A stretch of DNA of 64,000 nt from Mesorhizobium sp. M1E.F.Ca.ET.045.02.1.1 (GTDB lineage Bacteria > Pseudomonadota > Alphaproteobacteria > Rhizobiales > Rhizobiaceae), in NCBI RefSeq assembly GCF_003952485.1, contig NZ_CP034447.1, positions 5,842,501 through 5,906,500 on the forward strand. Reading direction: 5' to 3'. Of the stretch, positions 56,278-64,000 are shown in pieces (within the stretch, counting starts at the first letter, position 1; every line of letters starts with the position of its first letter). The notes beneath the pieces are model-generated. The model was not told the DNA's origin, ran no database searches, and saw only the letters and a list, made by a program, of their open reading frames with translations. A program made the position numbers and the translations under genes.

Positions 56278-57594
56278 TCAGCGCCCGTTGGCGCCTTTCA
56301 GGCGCGCTTTGACGACCAGCGGCTGGATGTAGGGTTCGAGCGACTTCAGCGTGCGCTGAAGCGCGCCGCGCATCTCGTCAACGGTCGCCGCGCCCGCCGC
56401 CATCATCTCGTGACGCGCCGCTTCGTTAGTCAAAAGGAAATTGACGGCGCCGGCCAGCATATCGCGATCACGCACCAGCTTGGCGCCGCCGCGGTCGAGC
56501 AGGCGCTGATAGGCCTCGCGGAAATTCTGCACGTTGCGGCCGGCGAGCACGGCCGTGTCGAGCATCGCCGGCTCCAGCGGATTCTGTCCGCCTTCGGAGG
56601 TCAGCGAGCGGCCGACGAAGGCGATCTCGGTCAGTCGCAGGTAAAGTCCCATCTCGCCGATCGTGTCGCCGAGCAGGATATCGGTGTCGGGCGTAATGCG
56701 ATCGCCCTTGCTGCGGCGCGCGACCGTCAGCCCCATGCCGGAGATCTGCGCGGCTAAAGCGTCTGCGCGGTCGGGATGGCGCGGCACGACGATGGTCAAC
56801 AGGCCGTGATGGCGCTTGTACAAGGTCGCGTGGACTTCCGCGGCGACGACCTCCTCGCCGTCATGGGTCGAGATCGCCGCCCAGGTCGGACGCCCGCCGA
56901 TCTGGCGCTGCAGCGTCGCCAGCGCCCGCTCGTCGGCCGGCGGCGGATTGGTGTCCACCTTGAGATTGCCGGAGACGGTGACCGGCCGGGCGCCGAGCGC
57001 TCGGAAACGCTCGCCGTCGACATCCGACTGGGCAACGACATGGGCAAGGTTCTCGAACAGCGCCTCGGCGACGCTGGAACGCTTCTTCCACGACCGGAAG
57101 GAGCGGTCCGACAGCCGGCCGTTGACGAGGACCTGCGGCACGTTGCGCGCGCCGAGTTCCAGGATGGTCATCGGCCATATCTCCGATTCGGCGATGATCG
57201 CCAGTTCAGGCCGCCAGTGATCGAGGAAGCGGCTGACCGCCGGCTTGAGGTCGAGCGGGACATATTGGTGGATGATGCGGCTGCCAAGCCGCTCGTCGGC
57301 AACCTTCGCCGAGGTCACGGTGCCGGTCGTCAGCACGACGTTGACGCCATAGTCGAGGATCGATTCCACCAGCGGCACGACGGCGATCGTCTCGCCAACG
57401 CTCGCGGCGTGGATCCAGATCACCGGGCCTTCCGGGCGCGGACGGCCGGCGACGCCGTAGCGCTCGCGGCGGCGAACGCGGTCCTCCTTGCCGCGCGAGG
57501 CGCGCCAGGCGACATAGGGTCCGATCAGCGGGTAGGCGACGGCCCCCGCATAACGGTAGGCCGTCAGGGCGGTGCGCGCCCAGCGCTCGCTCAT
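56278..57594 (-). CDS. waaA: 3-deoxy-D-manno-octulosonic acid (Kdo) transferase
   Basis: 438 residues of the family 30 glycosyltransferases. It transfers Kdo from CMP-Kdo to lipid IVA at the inner membrane. Conserved parts are VIWIHAASVGETIAVVPLV (catalytic Glu region, about residues 57-75), LTTGTVTSAKVADERL, IAESEIWPMTILE and SLTSEGGQNPLEPA. The ATG at 57594 overlaps the stop of the preceding acyltransferase gene by four bases. Whether it adds one or two Kdo residues is not visible from sequence. Confidence 0.95.
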   Translation of the reverse strand: MSERWARTALTAYRYAGAVAYPLIGPYVAWRASRGKEDRVRRRERYGVAGRPRPEGPVIWIHAASVGETIAVVPLVESILDYGVNVVLTTGTVTSAKVADERLGSRIIHQYVPLDLKPAVSRFLDHWRPELAIIAESEIWPMTILELGARNVPQVLVNGRLSDRSFRSWKKRSSVAEALFENLAHVVAQSDVDGERFRALGARPVTVSGNLKVDTNPPPADERALATLQRQIGGRPTWAAISTHDGEEVVAAEVHATLYKRHHGLLTIVVPRHPDRADALAAQISGMGLTVARRSKGDRITPDTDILLGDTIGEMGLYLRLTEIAFVGRSLTSEGGQNPLEPAMLDTAVLAGRNVQNFREAYQRLLDRGGAKLVRDRDMLAGAVNFLLTNEAARHEMMAAGAATVDEMRGALQRTLKSLEPYIQPLVVKARLKGANGR

Positions 57595-58367
57595 TTGGCG
57601 CCATCCACGAGGCGGTAGGCCTCGGCCGTCGCGGCGTTGAGGGAAGCGGTGACCTCCTGGCGCTTGCGCTCCATTTCGGCATCGTCGGCGTCGGCCGGCA
57701 CGAAGACCGGCGTTCCGACGATGACCGCGGAGCGGCCGAACGGCAGGTTGATGGTGGTCTTGTCCCAGCTCTTTTCCAGCACCTTGCGGCGGCTGGTGGC
57801 GATCGCCGAGGGCAGGATCGGCCGGCCGGAAAGCCGCGCCAGAAGCACGATGCCCAGCCCGGCGTCGCGCGGCGTGCCATGCGGAATGTCGGCGATCATG
57901 GCGACATTCTTGCCGGCGACAAGCGATTTCTTGAGCGCGATCAAGGCCTTGGCGCCGCCTTTGTCGAGATGCCTCGAACTGTCGCGGCCGCCAGAGCCGC
58001 GCACCGCCTCGATGCCGAATTTCTCGATCATCAGCGCGTTGAGCTCGGCATCGGCGCTGCGTGAGACCATGGCGACCAGCGGCCTGCCCTTGGGATAGTA
58101 GGCAGGGGTCAGGAGATGCTGGCCGTGCCAAAGCGCGATGATGCCGGGTTCGAGATGCGCATAGGCGCCGCCGGCGACCTGCGTCGATCCTTTGACCAGC
58201 GGGCTGGTGATGCGAATCAGGCGGACGAACCAGGCGAACAGGCCGGCGATGAAATTCTTGACGAATCGCGACTGGGCGAGCGGCTCGCGGATGCGGCGCC
58301 AAAGCGTGCGCGTCCCGCCTCGCCCGGCGGAGCGCCCCGTCGCCCCTTTCACCGCCTCATGCTCCAT
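57591..58367 (-). CDS. DUF374 / lysophospholipid acyltransferase family protein
   Basis: 258 residues. A hydrophobic N-terminal segment (NFIAGLFAWFVRLIRI) precedes the catalytic part with IIALWHGQHLLTPAYYPK, where His in a WHGQ motif stands for the usual HxxxxD signature. VSRSADAELNALMIEKFGIEAVRGSGGRDSSRHLDKGG and IADIPHGTPRDAGLGIVLLA follow. DUF374 proteins are acyltransferase-like and often encoded beside waaA and lpxK, so a role in lipid A or core acylation is likely but unproven. ATG 58367 is chosen; 36 in-frame upstream codons would overlap the DUF4170 gene's 3' end. It overlaps waaA by four bases. Confidence 0.82.
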   Translation of the reverse strand: MEHEAVKGATGRSAGRGGTRTLWRRIREPLAQSRFVKNFIAGLFAWFVRLIRITSPLVKGSTQVAGGAYAHLEPGIIALWHGQHLLTPAYYPKGRPLVAMVSRSADAELNALMIEKFGIEAVRGSGGRDSSRHLDKGGAKALIALKKSLVAGKNVAMIADIPHGTPRDAGLGIVLLARLSGRPILPSAIATSRRKVLEKSWDKTTINLPFGRSAVIVGTPVFVPADADDAEMERKRQEVTASLNAATAEAYRLVDGAK

Positions 58368-58372
58368 CGTTG

Positions 58373-58618
58373 TCAACCGGCTGCCTTTGCTTCCGGGTCG
58401 AGCAACCGATGCAGGTGAACGACGAAATAACGCATATGGGCATTGTCGACACTGGCCTGCGCCTTCGCCTTCCAAGCAGCGTGCGCCGATCGATAGTCGG
58501 GGTAGATGCCGACGATGTCGAGCGCATCGAGATCACGAAACTCGGTTCCGCCCAGCTTTTTCAGCTCGCCGCCGAACACCAGGTGCAAAAGCTGTTTCTT
58601 TCCGTCTTCCACGGCCAT
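58373..58618 (-). CDS. DUF4170 family protein
   Basis: 81 residues: LLHLVFGGELKKLGGTEFRDLDALDIVGIYPDYRSAHAAWKAKAQASVDNAHMRYFVVHLHRLLDPE. It matches the small alphaproteobacterial DUF4170 family. It lies between the inositol-monophosphatase-family gene and the acyltransferase gene on the same strand, five bases from the latter, so it belongs to this transcription unit. Function unknown. Confidence 0.85.
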   Translation of the reverse strand: MAVEDGKKQLLHLVFGGELKKLGGTEFRDLDALDIVGIYPDYRSAHAAWKAKAQASVDNAHMRYFVVHLHRLLDPEAKAAG

Positions 58619-58693
58619 GCCGATCCTTCGCATACTTATGAGTTTTGTGACAGGTCTAGACCAAAGCAGCCGGTTTTGGAACTGGCGACCGGC

Positions 58694-59503
58694 TCACCCT
58701 TCGTCAGCTCCGGCGATGACCCCGACGACGACTTCGAGCAGTTCGCCGCTGCCGGCGGCGAGCGCGCCGTGGTTGATCACCTCGCCGGCATAACGCGGCG
58801 GCTTTCCGCCCCGATCAAGCAGGGAGCCGCCCGCTTCGGCCAGGATCAGGTCGGCGGCAGCGATGTCCCAGTCATGCGCGCTCGGCTTGACGAAGGTCGC
58901 ATCCAGCTTGCCATTGGCGATCATCGCCAGCCGGTAGGCGAGCGAGGGGATGTAGGCCGCGCGCCGCAGCCGGTCCTGCCAGGCCTCAGGCATGCGGTCG
59001 ACCAGCGGCTTCGGCCCGCCGATATCGACGGTGTCGCCCAGCGCACGGACGTGGATGCGCTTGTCATTGAGGAAAGCGCCCTCGCCCGGCAGCGCCCAAT
59101 AAGTCTCGTGCTTGGCCGGGCATTCGAGCACGCCACCGAGCGAGCGTCCATCCTCGACCACGGCGACGCTGACGCACCAGGAATGCAGGCCGTCGAGAAA
59201 GCCCCGCGTTCCGTCGATCGGGTCGACGACAAAGGTCCGGCGGGCCAAAAGCCGGGCATGATCGTCGGCGGTCTCCTCCGACAGCCAGCCGTAATGCGGC
59301 CGCGCCTTGAGCAAGGTCTCGCGCAGATAGGCGTCCGCGGCATGGTCGGCCTCGCTCACCGGCGAGGTGCCGCCCTTCATCCACACCTGCGGGTTGTTGC
59401 CGAAATAGCGCATGGCGATCGCGCCCGCCTCACGGGCGGCGTGGCGCAGCAGAGCGAGATCTTCACGCGCCTCGCTCGAGGCAAGCTGGTCAAGCACCGG
59501 CAA
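58694..59503 (-). CDS. Inositol monophosphatase / CysQ family phosphatase
   Basis: 269 residues. The metal sites are complete: Glu in GWLSEETADD (about residues 72-81), DPIDGTRGFLDG (about 93-104) and HDWDIAAADLILAEAGG (about 209-225). The family includes inositol phosphatases, 3'(2'),5'-bisphosphate nucleotidases (CysQ) and histidinol phosphatases; sequence alone does not choose among them. The start overlaps the 3' end of pmbA by 14 bases. Its position before DUF4170 and the lipid A genes is typical for Rhizobiales. Confidence 0.88.
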   Translation of the reverse strand: MPVLDQLASSEAREDLALLRHAAREAGAIAMRYFGNNPQVWMKGGTSPVSEADHAADAYLRETLLKARPHYGWLSEETADDHARLLARRTFVVDPIDGTRGFLDGLHSWCVSVAVVEDGRSLGGVLECPAKHETYWALPGEGAFLNDKRIHVRALGDTVDIGGPKPLVDRMPEAWQDRLRRAAYIPSLAYRLAMIANGKLDATFVKPSAHDWDIAAADLILAEAGGSLLDRGGKPPRYAGEVINHGALAAGSGELLEVVVGVIAGADEG

Positions 59504-60833
59504 GGGTCATCCCTTCGATCAGGAGCGTCGGCGCCGCGGTGCCGAAATTGCGGTCGAGGTCGCTTGCCGGCACCATGTTGAGGAACATGGTCTTCAAGTT
59601 GGAGGCGATCGTCACCTCGGCCACCGGATAGGCGAGCGCGCCGTTCTCGATCCAGAAGCCGGAAGCGCCACGGCTGTATTCGCCGGTCACCATGTCGACG
59701 CCCTGGCCGAACACCTCGGTGACGTAGAAGCCGCGCTTCAGCGAGGCGATCAGTTCCTCCGGCGCGCGCTCGCCGGGCTCGATGGCGAAATTGGTCGAGG
59801 ACGGCGAAACGGAGGAGCCGCTGCGCGAGCCGCGTCCGTTGGTGGTCAGGCCGAGCTCGCGCGCGGCCGACGTCGACAGGAACCAATGATTGAGCACGCC
59901 CTTCTCGACCATCAAGAGCTTCTCGCCCTCGACGCCTTCACCGTCGAACGGGCGCGAGGCCTGCCCGCGGCGCCGCAGCGGCTCGTCGGTGGCAGTGATG
60001 GCGCTTGAGGCCACCTGTTTACCCATCATGTCGCGCAGGAAGCTCGTCTTGCGTGCAACCGCCGCGCCGTTGATGGCACCGGCAAGGTGGCCGGCAATGC
60101 CGCGCGCGACCCGCGGATCGAACACCACGTCGACCGGGCCGGTCGCGGCCTTGCGGGCGCCGAGGCGGCGCACGGTACGCTCGCCGGCCTTGCGGCCAAT
60201 CTCCTCGGGCGCGTCGAGATCGGCGAAATGCTGGCGGGAGGAGAATTCATAGTCGCGCTCCATCGCCGTGCCCTGGCCGGCGATGACGCTGGTCGAGCGC
60301 GAGAAGCGCGAGGCGACATATTGGCCGACAAAGCCATGCGAGGTGGCGAGCACCAGCCCACCCAGCCCGGCGCTGGCGTTGCTGCCGGAAGAATTGGTGA
60401 TGCCTTTCACGGCAAGGGCCGCCGCTTCCGCGGCAAGTGCTGCCTCCTTCAACTGATCGGCCGAAACCTCGGTCGGGTCGAAAAGATCGAGGTCGCGCAA
60501 ATTGCGGGCAAGCAGCGCCGGATCGGCGAGGCCCTGGAAGGGATCCTCGGGCGAGACCTTCGCCATGGCGACCGCGCGCTCGGCGAGCGCCTTCGGGTCG
60601 GAGGCGGCGGTGGCCGAGACGCTCGCCACCCGCTGTCCGACGAAGACGCGCAGCGAGACATCCTCGCTCTCCGACGATTCGGTGCCCTCGACCTTGCCGA
60701 GCCGCACCGACACGCCGGCCGAACGGCCGCGCACCGCGACCGCGTCGGCGGCGTCCGCCCCGGCGCGCTTGGCCGCCTCGACGAGCGCTGCGACGCGGTC
60801 GGTCAGTTTCGCTGCGTCGAGCGTATGGGTCAT
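59490..60833 (-). CDS. pmbA: TldE/PmbA family metallopeptidase
   Basis: 447 residues. It is the PmbA (TldE) partner of the TldD/TldE heterodimeric peptidase that finishes processing of microcin-type peptides and degrades the CcdA antitoxin in enterobacteria. It shows the family course from [26 protein letters not shown] to [33 protein letters not shown] and the C-terminal [26 protein letters not shown]. The tldD partner is not in the window. It is first in the unit that continues to lpxK. Confidence 0.93.
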   Translation of the reverse strand: MTHTLDAAKLTDRVAALVEAAKRAGADAADAVAVRGRSAGVSVRLGKVEGTESSESEDVSLRVFVGQRVASVSATAASDPKALAERAVAMAKVSPEDPFQGLADPALLARNLRDLDLFDPTEVSADQLKEAALAAEAAALAVKGITNSSGSNASAGLGGLVLATSHGFVGQYVASRFSRSTSVIAGQGTAMERDYEFSSRQHFADLDAPEEIGRKAGERTVRRLGARKAATGPVDVVFDPRVARGIAGHLAGAINGAAVARKTSFLRDMMGKQVASSAITATDEPLRRRGQASRPFDGEGVEGEKLLMVEKGVLNHWFLSTSAARELGLTTNGRGSRSGSSVSPSSTNFAIEPGERAPEELIASLKRGFYVTEVFGQGVDMVTGEYSRGASGFWIENGALAYPVAEVTIASNLKTMFLNMVPASDLDRNFGTAAPTLLIEGMTLAGA

Positions 60834-60873
60834 GCATTTGGTCCTGTGTGTTCAAACGACCCGGGAAACGGCC

Positions 60874-60933
60874 GCTGCCGCACCATCATGGATGCTGCCG
60901 CACCATCACGGATGCTGCCGCACCATCTATTGT
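60874..60933. repeat. 20-bp direct repeat, nearly three copies
   Basis: GCTGCCGCACCATCATGGAT (60874-60893) and GCTGCCGCACCATCACGGAT (60894-60913) differ by one base. A third copy, GCTGCCGCACCATCT, begins at 60914 and then diverges. A CATTG...CAATG inverted repeat follows at once. It lies between pmbA and epmA, upstream of pmbA. Confidence 0.85.
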
Positions 60934-61035
60934 TCCATTGCCGCTTGTGCAATGGCGGATGCGGCAATCTCAAGGCAATCGTCGCGGTTAGAGCTAAATG
61001 CTCCGCCGCGGCAGCAACACGAAAACGAGCACAGA

Positions 61036-62079
61036 TCAACCGGCCACCGGCGCCCAGATCACATCCTCGATCCTGGCGGCACCCGTCGCCAACATCACCA
61101 GCCGGTCGAAGCCGAGCGCCGCACCGCTCGCCTCAGGCATGACGGCAAGCGCTTCGAGGAAATCCTCGTCCAGCGGATAGCGCTCGCCATAGACGCGTTC
61201 CTTCTCGTCCATCTCGGCGACAAAACGGCGGCGCTGCTCGGCCGGATCGGTCAGTTCGCCGAAGGCGTTGGCCAGCTCGACACCGCAGCAATAGAGCTCG
61301 AAGCGCTCGGCAATGCGCGGGTCCTCAGCGCTCGGCCGGGCAAGTGCTGCCTCCGATACCGGGTAGCCGTAGAGGATGGTGGCGCGGCCCTGCCCCAGCG
61401 CCGGCTCGACCTTTTCGACCATTACCCTGCTGAACAGGTCGGCCCAGTTATCGTCGGGCGCCGTGCGCAGGCCGGCGCGGATCAGCGCCGCGTGGAGCGC
61501 GTCGCGATCGGTGCTGCCGTCAGCCGCGACGGTCGCCAGCAGGTCGATGCCGGCATACGCCAAGAAGGCTTCGGCGACGCTCAGCCGCTCCGGTTCGCCG
61601 AAGGGATCGGCCTCGCGGCCACGGAAACGGAAGCTCTTGGCGCCGGCCTTTTCCGCCGCCAAGGCCAGGAATTCGGCGCAGTCGGCCATCAGACTCTCAT
61701 AAGTCTCGCCGACGCGGTACCATTCGAGCATGGTGAATTCTGGATGATGCAGCGGCCCGCGCTCGCGGTTGCGCCAGACCGCGCCGAGGCTGAAGATGCG
61801 CTTCTCGCCGGCGGCGAGCAGCTTCTTGCAGGCGAATTCCGGCGAGGTGTGGAGATAGAGCGGTTGGCGCGATGCGTCTGGGCCGATCGCCTCGGTGGCG
61901 AAGGCCGCAAGATGCGCCTCGTTGCCGGGCGAGACCTGCAGCGCCGAGGTCGTCACCTCGACGAAATCGCGCGTCGAGAACCAGCCGCGCAAGGCATTCG
62001 CAATGGCGTTGCGCGCCATCAGCCGGGGCCGGCGGTCGGCATGGATATGCGGCGTCCACCAGGGCGAAGCGGCGGTCAT
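61036..62079 (-). CDS. epmA: Elongation factor P--(R)-beta-lysine ligase
   Basis: 347 residues, homologous to the catalytic domain of lysyl-tRNA synthetase without the anticodon-binding domain. It attaches (R)-beta-lysine to Lys34 of EF-P. Class II motifs are [37 protein letters not shown] (motif 2 side) with [20 protein letters not shown], and [13 protein letters not shown] (motif 3). ATG 62079 is chosen; an ATG 57 bases upstream is in frame. It is divergent from efp, the gene of its substrate, with a 129-bp gap. The partner aminomutase gene epmB is not in the window. Confidence 0.95.
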   Translation of the reverse strand: MTAASPWWTPHIHADRRPRLMARNAIANALRGWFSTRDFVEVTTSALQVSPGNEAHLAAFATEAIGPDASRQPLYLHTSPEFACKKLLAAGEKRIFSLGAVWRNRERGPLHHPEFTMLEWYRVGETYESLMADCAEFLALAAEKAGAKSFRFRGREADPFGEPERLSVAEAFLAYAGIDLLATVAADGSTDRDALHAALIRAGLRTAPDDNWADLFSRVMVEKVEPALGQGRATILYGYPVSEAALARPSAEDPRIAERFELYCCGVELANAFGELTDPAEQRRRFVAEMDEKERVYGERYPLDEDFLEALAVMPEASGAALGFDRLVMLATGAARIEDVIWAPVAG

Positions 62080-62208
62080 GGGCAGGAAAATCGCGCGGAA
62101 GGCTGGCGGTTCGGCGCAAGATGCGCTAGGGCGCACGCGAAGGCCGCCGTCGCCGATTTGTGGCGCTCAACGCTTGCAGGCCGAAAAACTCGATTGGGAT
62201 TGAATATC

Positions 62209-62778
62209 GTGGTCAAGGTCATCGCCAGTTCGCTACGCAAAGGCAATGTCGTCGATAAGGACGGCAAGCTCTATGTGATCCTCTTTGCCGAAAACATCCA
62301 CCCTGGCAAGGGTACGCCGGTAACCCAACTCGACATGCGCCGCATCGGCGACGGCGTGAAGGTTTCGGAGCGTTACCGCACGACCGAGATGGTCGAGCGC
62401 GCCTATGTCGAGGAGCGCGAGCACACCTTCCTCTATTCCGACGGCGAAGGCTTCCATTTCATGAACCCGGAAAGCTACGACCAGGTCGTGGCCCCGGAAA
62501 GCGTGGTCGGCGACATGGCGCCCTACCTGCAGGAAGGCATGGCCGTGCAACTGGCGCAGTTCAACGGCGTGCCGATCTCGCTGGTGCTGCCGCAGCGCGC
62601 CGTCTTCGAGGTGGTCGACACCGAGCCGGTCACCAAGGGCCAGACGGCGTCTTCGTCCTACAAGCCGGCCGTGCTCTCCAACGGCGTGCGCACGGCCGTG
62701 CCGCCGCACATCTCCGCCGGGACGCGCGTGGTGGTGATGACCGCCGACGGTTCCTACGTCGAGCGCGCCAAGGACTGA
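62209..62778 (+). CDS. efp: Elongation factor P
   Basis: 189 residues. EF-P relieves ribosomes stalled at polyproline. GTG 62209 is chosen because it gives [15 protein letters not shown] and places the modified lysine of [11 protein letters not shown] at position 34, as in other EF-P proteins; no ATG fits. Three OB-like domains are covered in full, ending [10 protein letters not shown]. It is divergent from epmA, whose product modifies Lys34, which supports the beta-lysylated form in this organism. The ribosome binding site is weak (TTGGGATTG). Confidence 0.96.
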   Translation: MVKVIASSLRKGNVVDKDGKLYVILFAENIHPGKGTPVTQLDMRRIGDGVKVSERYRTTEMVERAYVEEREHTFLYSDGEGFHFMNPESYDQVVAPESVVGDMAPYLQEGMAVQLAQFNGVPISLVLPQRAVFEVVDTEPVTKGQTASSSYKPAVLSNGVRTAVPPHISAGTRVVVMTADGSYVERAKD

Positions 62779-63152
62779 CGTCTCACCGCAGCCCAATTAC
62801 CGCGGGCTCGCCTGCGACCAGGCGGACCACCATCAGCATAAATCCTCCCCCGGCTAAGGTGGCTTTCGTAACCGTCGCGCGCGGAACTGCATCTTCGCGC
62901 CCATGTCGGACGTAAAGACCAGCTTTGCCTCGGTCCGCAAGCAGACGTCACGTATGATCATGCTGGAGGTCGTGGTCGCGGGGAACGTTAGGTGCGCCAT
63001 CAGCAACAGCCTCTTTCCTGTTGTGGGAGAGGGTCGGTGCAGTGCTGAAGCAGTGTGCAGCGGAACAAAAATCCCGCCGCCGCTTTACGTATGCAGTATC
63101 GGACGGCCAGGCCAGGTCGCCAGGACGCCGGCCCGATGCGGAGCCGTTGGCG
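62779..63152. other. Intergenic region after efp
   Basis: 374 bp in which I see no gene, clear terminator or repeat. Short open frames exist on both strands (for example 62903-63184 plus) but their translations lack any recognisable domain, hydrophobic pattern or good start site. The promoter of the following gene should be here. Confidence 0.4.
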
Positions 63153-64000
63153 ATGCCATCCGGACGGGTGGATTTGGCAATTGAAGATGTGGCGCGTGCG
63201 AAGAGGGGCATTCGCCTCACGGTGATTGCGGCGGTGCCGCTGCTATTCCTGTTGATCGGTCTTGCCATCCGCTATGGCGCATTTGCGTCGGTGTCGCCGG
63301 CTACGAGCCTCACGGCGTACGTTCGCGCTTTCTGCAAGTGGGATTGCACCTGGTATGTGGACATTTCCGAGCAGGGCTATGAGCGCTTTCCGATCCCGGG
63401 CCATACCAATATCGGACGATGGGGATTCTTTCCGCTCTATCCGATGCTGGTGGCGGCGGTCCGCGCCATTCTTCCTGTCCCCACAATCCTGATAGCCACG
63501 GCGATATCGCTGGCATGCGGCTACGTCTCGTGCCTGACGGCGTGGCCGCTTATGGACAAGAACATGCGTGCCTATGTGCTCTATTGCGCCTTCCTGCTGA
63601 GCGGCCCGTTCTCCTTCTATTTCGCCACCTTCCTCACCGAGCCGCTGTTCGTGCTTTTGACGTCATGCCTTTTCCTGGCGCTCAAACGCTCGAACTATCT
63701 CGCGGCCGGCCTGTCCTGCGCGCTTCTTTCGGCGACGCGGCCGGTCGGCGTCTTTGCCGTTCTGGCGATCGTCATGCGCATGTTCGAGGAGCATCGCGCC
63801 AAGGGCGGATCGGCGAGCGCTTTCCCGCGCCGGCTGCTTGGCCGGCCGGATCTCATCATTGCCATACTCATCTCGCCAGCCGGCGTGTTCGCCTTTATGT
63901 TCTTCCTGCATGTCACGCTCGGGGACGGGTTCGCATTCGCCCATGTCCAGCGCGCGTTCGGGCGTGTGGGGGGCAGCCCGCTCCTGTTCCTGTGGGACGG
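63153..64000 (+). CDS. PIG-V-like mannosyltransferase, 3' end beyond the window
   Basis: 282 codons are visible from ATG 63153, and the frame is open to the window edge. The product is a polytopic membrane protein: a first span near residues 22-45, a periplasmic loop with WDCTWYVDISEQGY (about 67-80), then FFPLYPMLVAAVRAI, a run of further spans, and ATRPVGVFAVLAI. The WDxxWYxxI...GY and FFPLYP motifs are those of PIG-V/GPI mannosyltransferase 2-like and related bacterial lipid-linked-sugar transferases of the GT-C fold. The acceptor is unknown. GGAG lies about ten bases before the ATG. Confidence 0.75.
   Translation, partial: MPSGRVDLAIEDVARAKRGIRLTVIAAVPLLFLLIGLAIRYGAFASVSPATSLTAYVRAFCKWDCTWYVDISEQGYERFPIPGHTNIGRWGFFPLYPMLVAAVRAILPVPTILIATAISLACGYVSCLTAWPLMDKNMRAYVLYCAFLLSGPFSFYFATFLTEPLFVLLTSCLFLALKRSNYLAAGLSCALLSATRPVGVFAVLAIVMRMFEEHRAKGGSASAFPRRLLGRPDLIIAILISPAGVFAFMFFLHVTLGDGFAFAHVQRAFGRVGGSPLLFLWD

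Noticed and set aside
60874..60933. CRISPR-like mini-array
   Set aside because: The 20-bp units are directly adjacent with no spacers.
62903..63184. Small open frames in the gap after efp
   Set aside because: Neither strand gives a protein with a credible start, hydrophobic pattern or family resemblance.

Overview
The window is GC-rich, densely coded chromosomal DNA from an alphaproteobacterium of the Rhizobiales, most likely Mesorhizobium or a close Phyllobacteriaceae relative. The evidence is the gene content (an ndvB-ndvA pair for cyclic beta-1,2-glucan, a HutF-type histidine pathway, an AztABC zinc importer, DUF2093 and DUF4170 proteins) and several families of short intergenic palindromes of the kind scattered through rhizobial genomes. 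No rRNA, tRNA, CRISPR array or prophage was seen. Species assignment is inference.

Layout. 1-2.8 kb: 5' end of a probable D-lyxose isomerase gene, a D-threonine aldolase/D-serine dehydratase-type enzyme, and a complete IS110-family element sitting inside a palindromic repeat. 2.8-14.4 kb (minus strand): an apparently orphan ccmC, then ndvA and the very large ndvB. 14.7-22.8 kb: a complete histidine utilisation locus, hutI-hutH-hutG-hutU-hutD on the minus strand and hutF-hutC on the plus strand, divergent around a TGTATATACA palindrome that fits a HutC operator. 23-27.7 kb: ridA, zinc importer aztABC behind a promoter with an internal palindrome, and a sulfur module (two half-size YeeE/YedE proteins and a Blh-type phosphatase domain). 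27.8-34.5 kb: tyrosine degradation (Lrp regulator and hppD; hmgA-fahA with a divergent MarR gene), interrupted by a Phd/PIN toxin-antitoxin pair, a brnTA pair whose toxin gene is frameshifted, and a frameshifted dinB-like gene. 34.7-37.1 kb: kbl-tdh threonine catabolism. 37.4-41.2 kb: a GGDEF-EAL protein, a polysaccharide deacetylase, and a MarR/membrane-protein pair around a perfect 14-bp palindrome. 41.4-49.4 kb: a stachydrine-demethylase-like flavoprotein, queF, two paralogous secreted proteins, and a possible methylated-amine locus (MttB-like protein, family 5 solute-binding protein, divergent LysR gene). 49.5-64 kb: mutL, a LysR/EamA pair, the lipid A/Kdo block (lpxK, waaA, DUF374 acyltransferase, DUF4170, an inositol-monophosphatase-family gene, pmbA), the divergent efp/epmA pair, and the start of a PIG-V-like mannosyltransferase cut by the window end.

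How the genes work together. HutH, HutU, HutI, HutF and HutG make the full five-step route from histidine to glutamate plus formate, with HutC as likely repressor. HppD, HmgA and FahA take 4-hydroxyphenylpyruvate to fumarate and acetoacetate, but no maleylacetoacetate isomerase gene is visible here. Tdh and Kbl turn threonine into glycine and acetyl-CoA. EpmA modifies Lys34 of EF-P, and its gene is divergent from efp. NdvB makes and NdvA exports periplasmic cyclic glucan. The most striking non-coding signal is the leader of the IS110 element. It holds short matches to both flanks of its own insertion site and to its own right end, the latter in the loop of a 9-bp hairpin, as expected of a bridge-RNA type guide.
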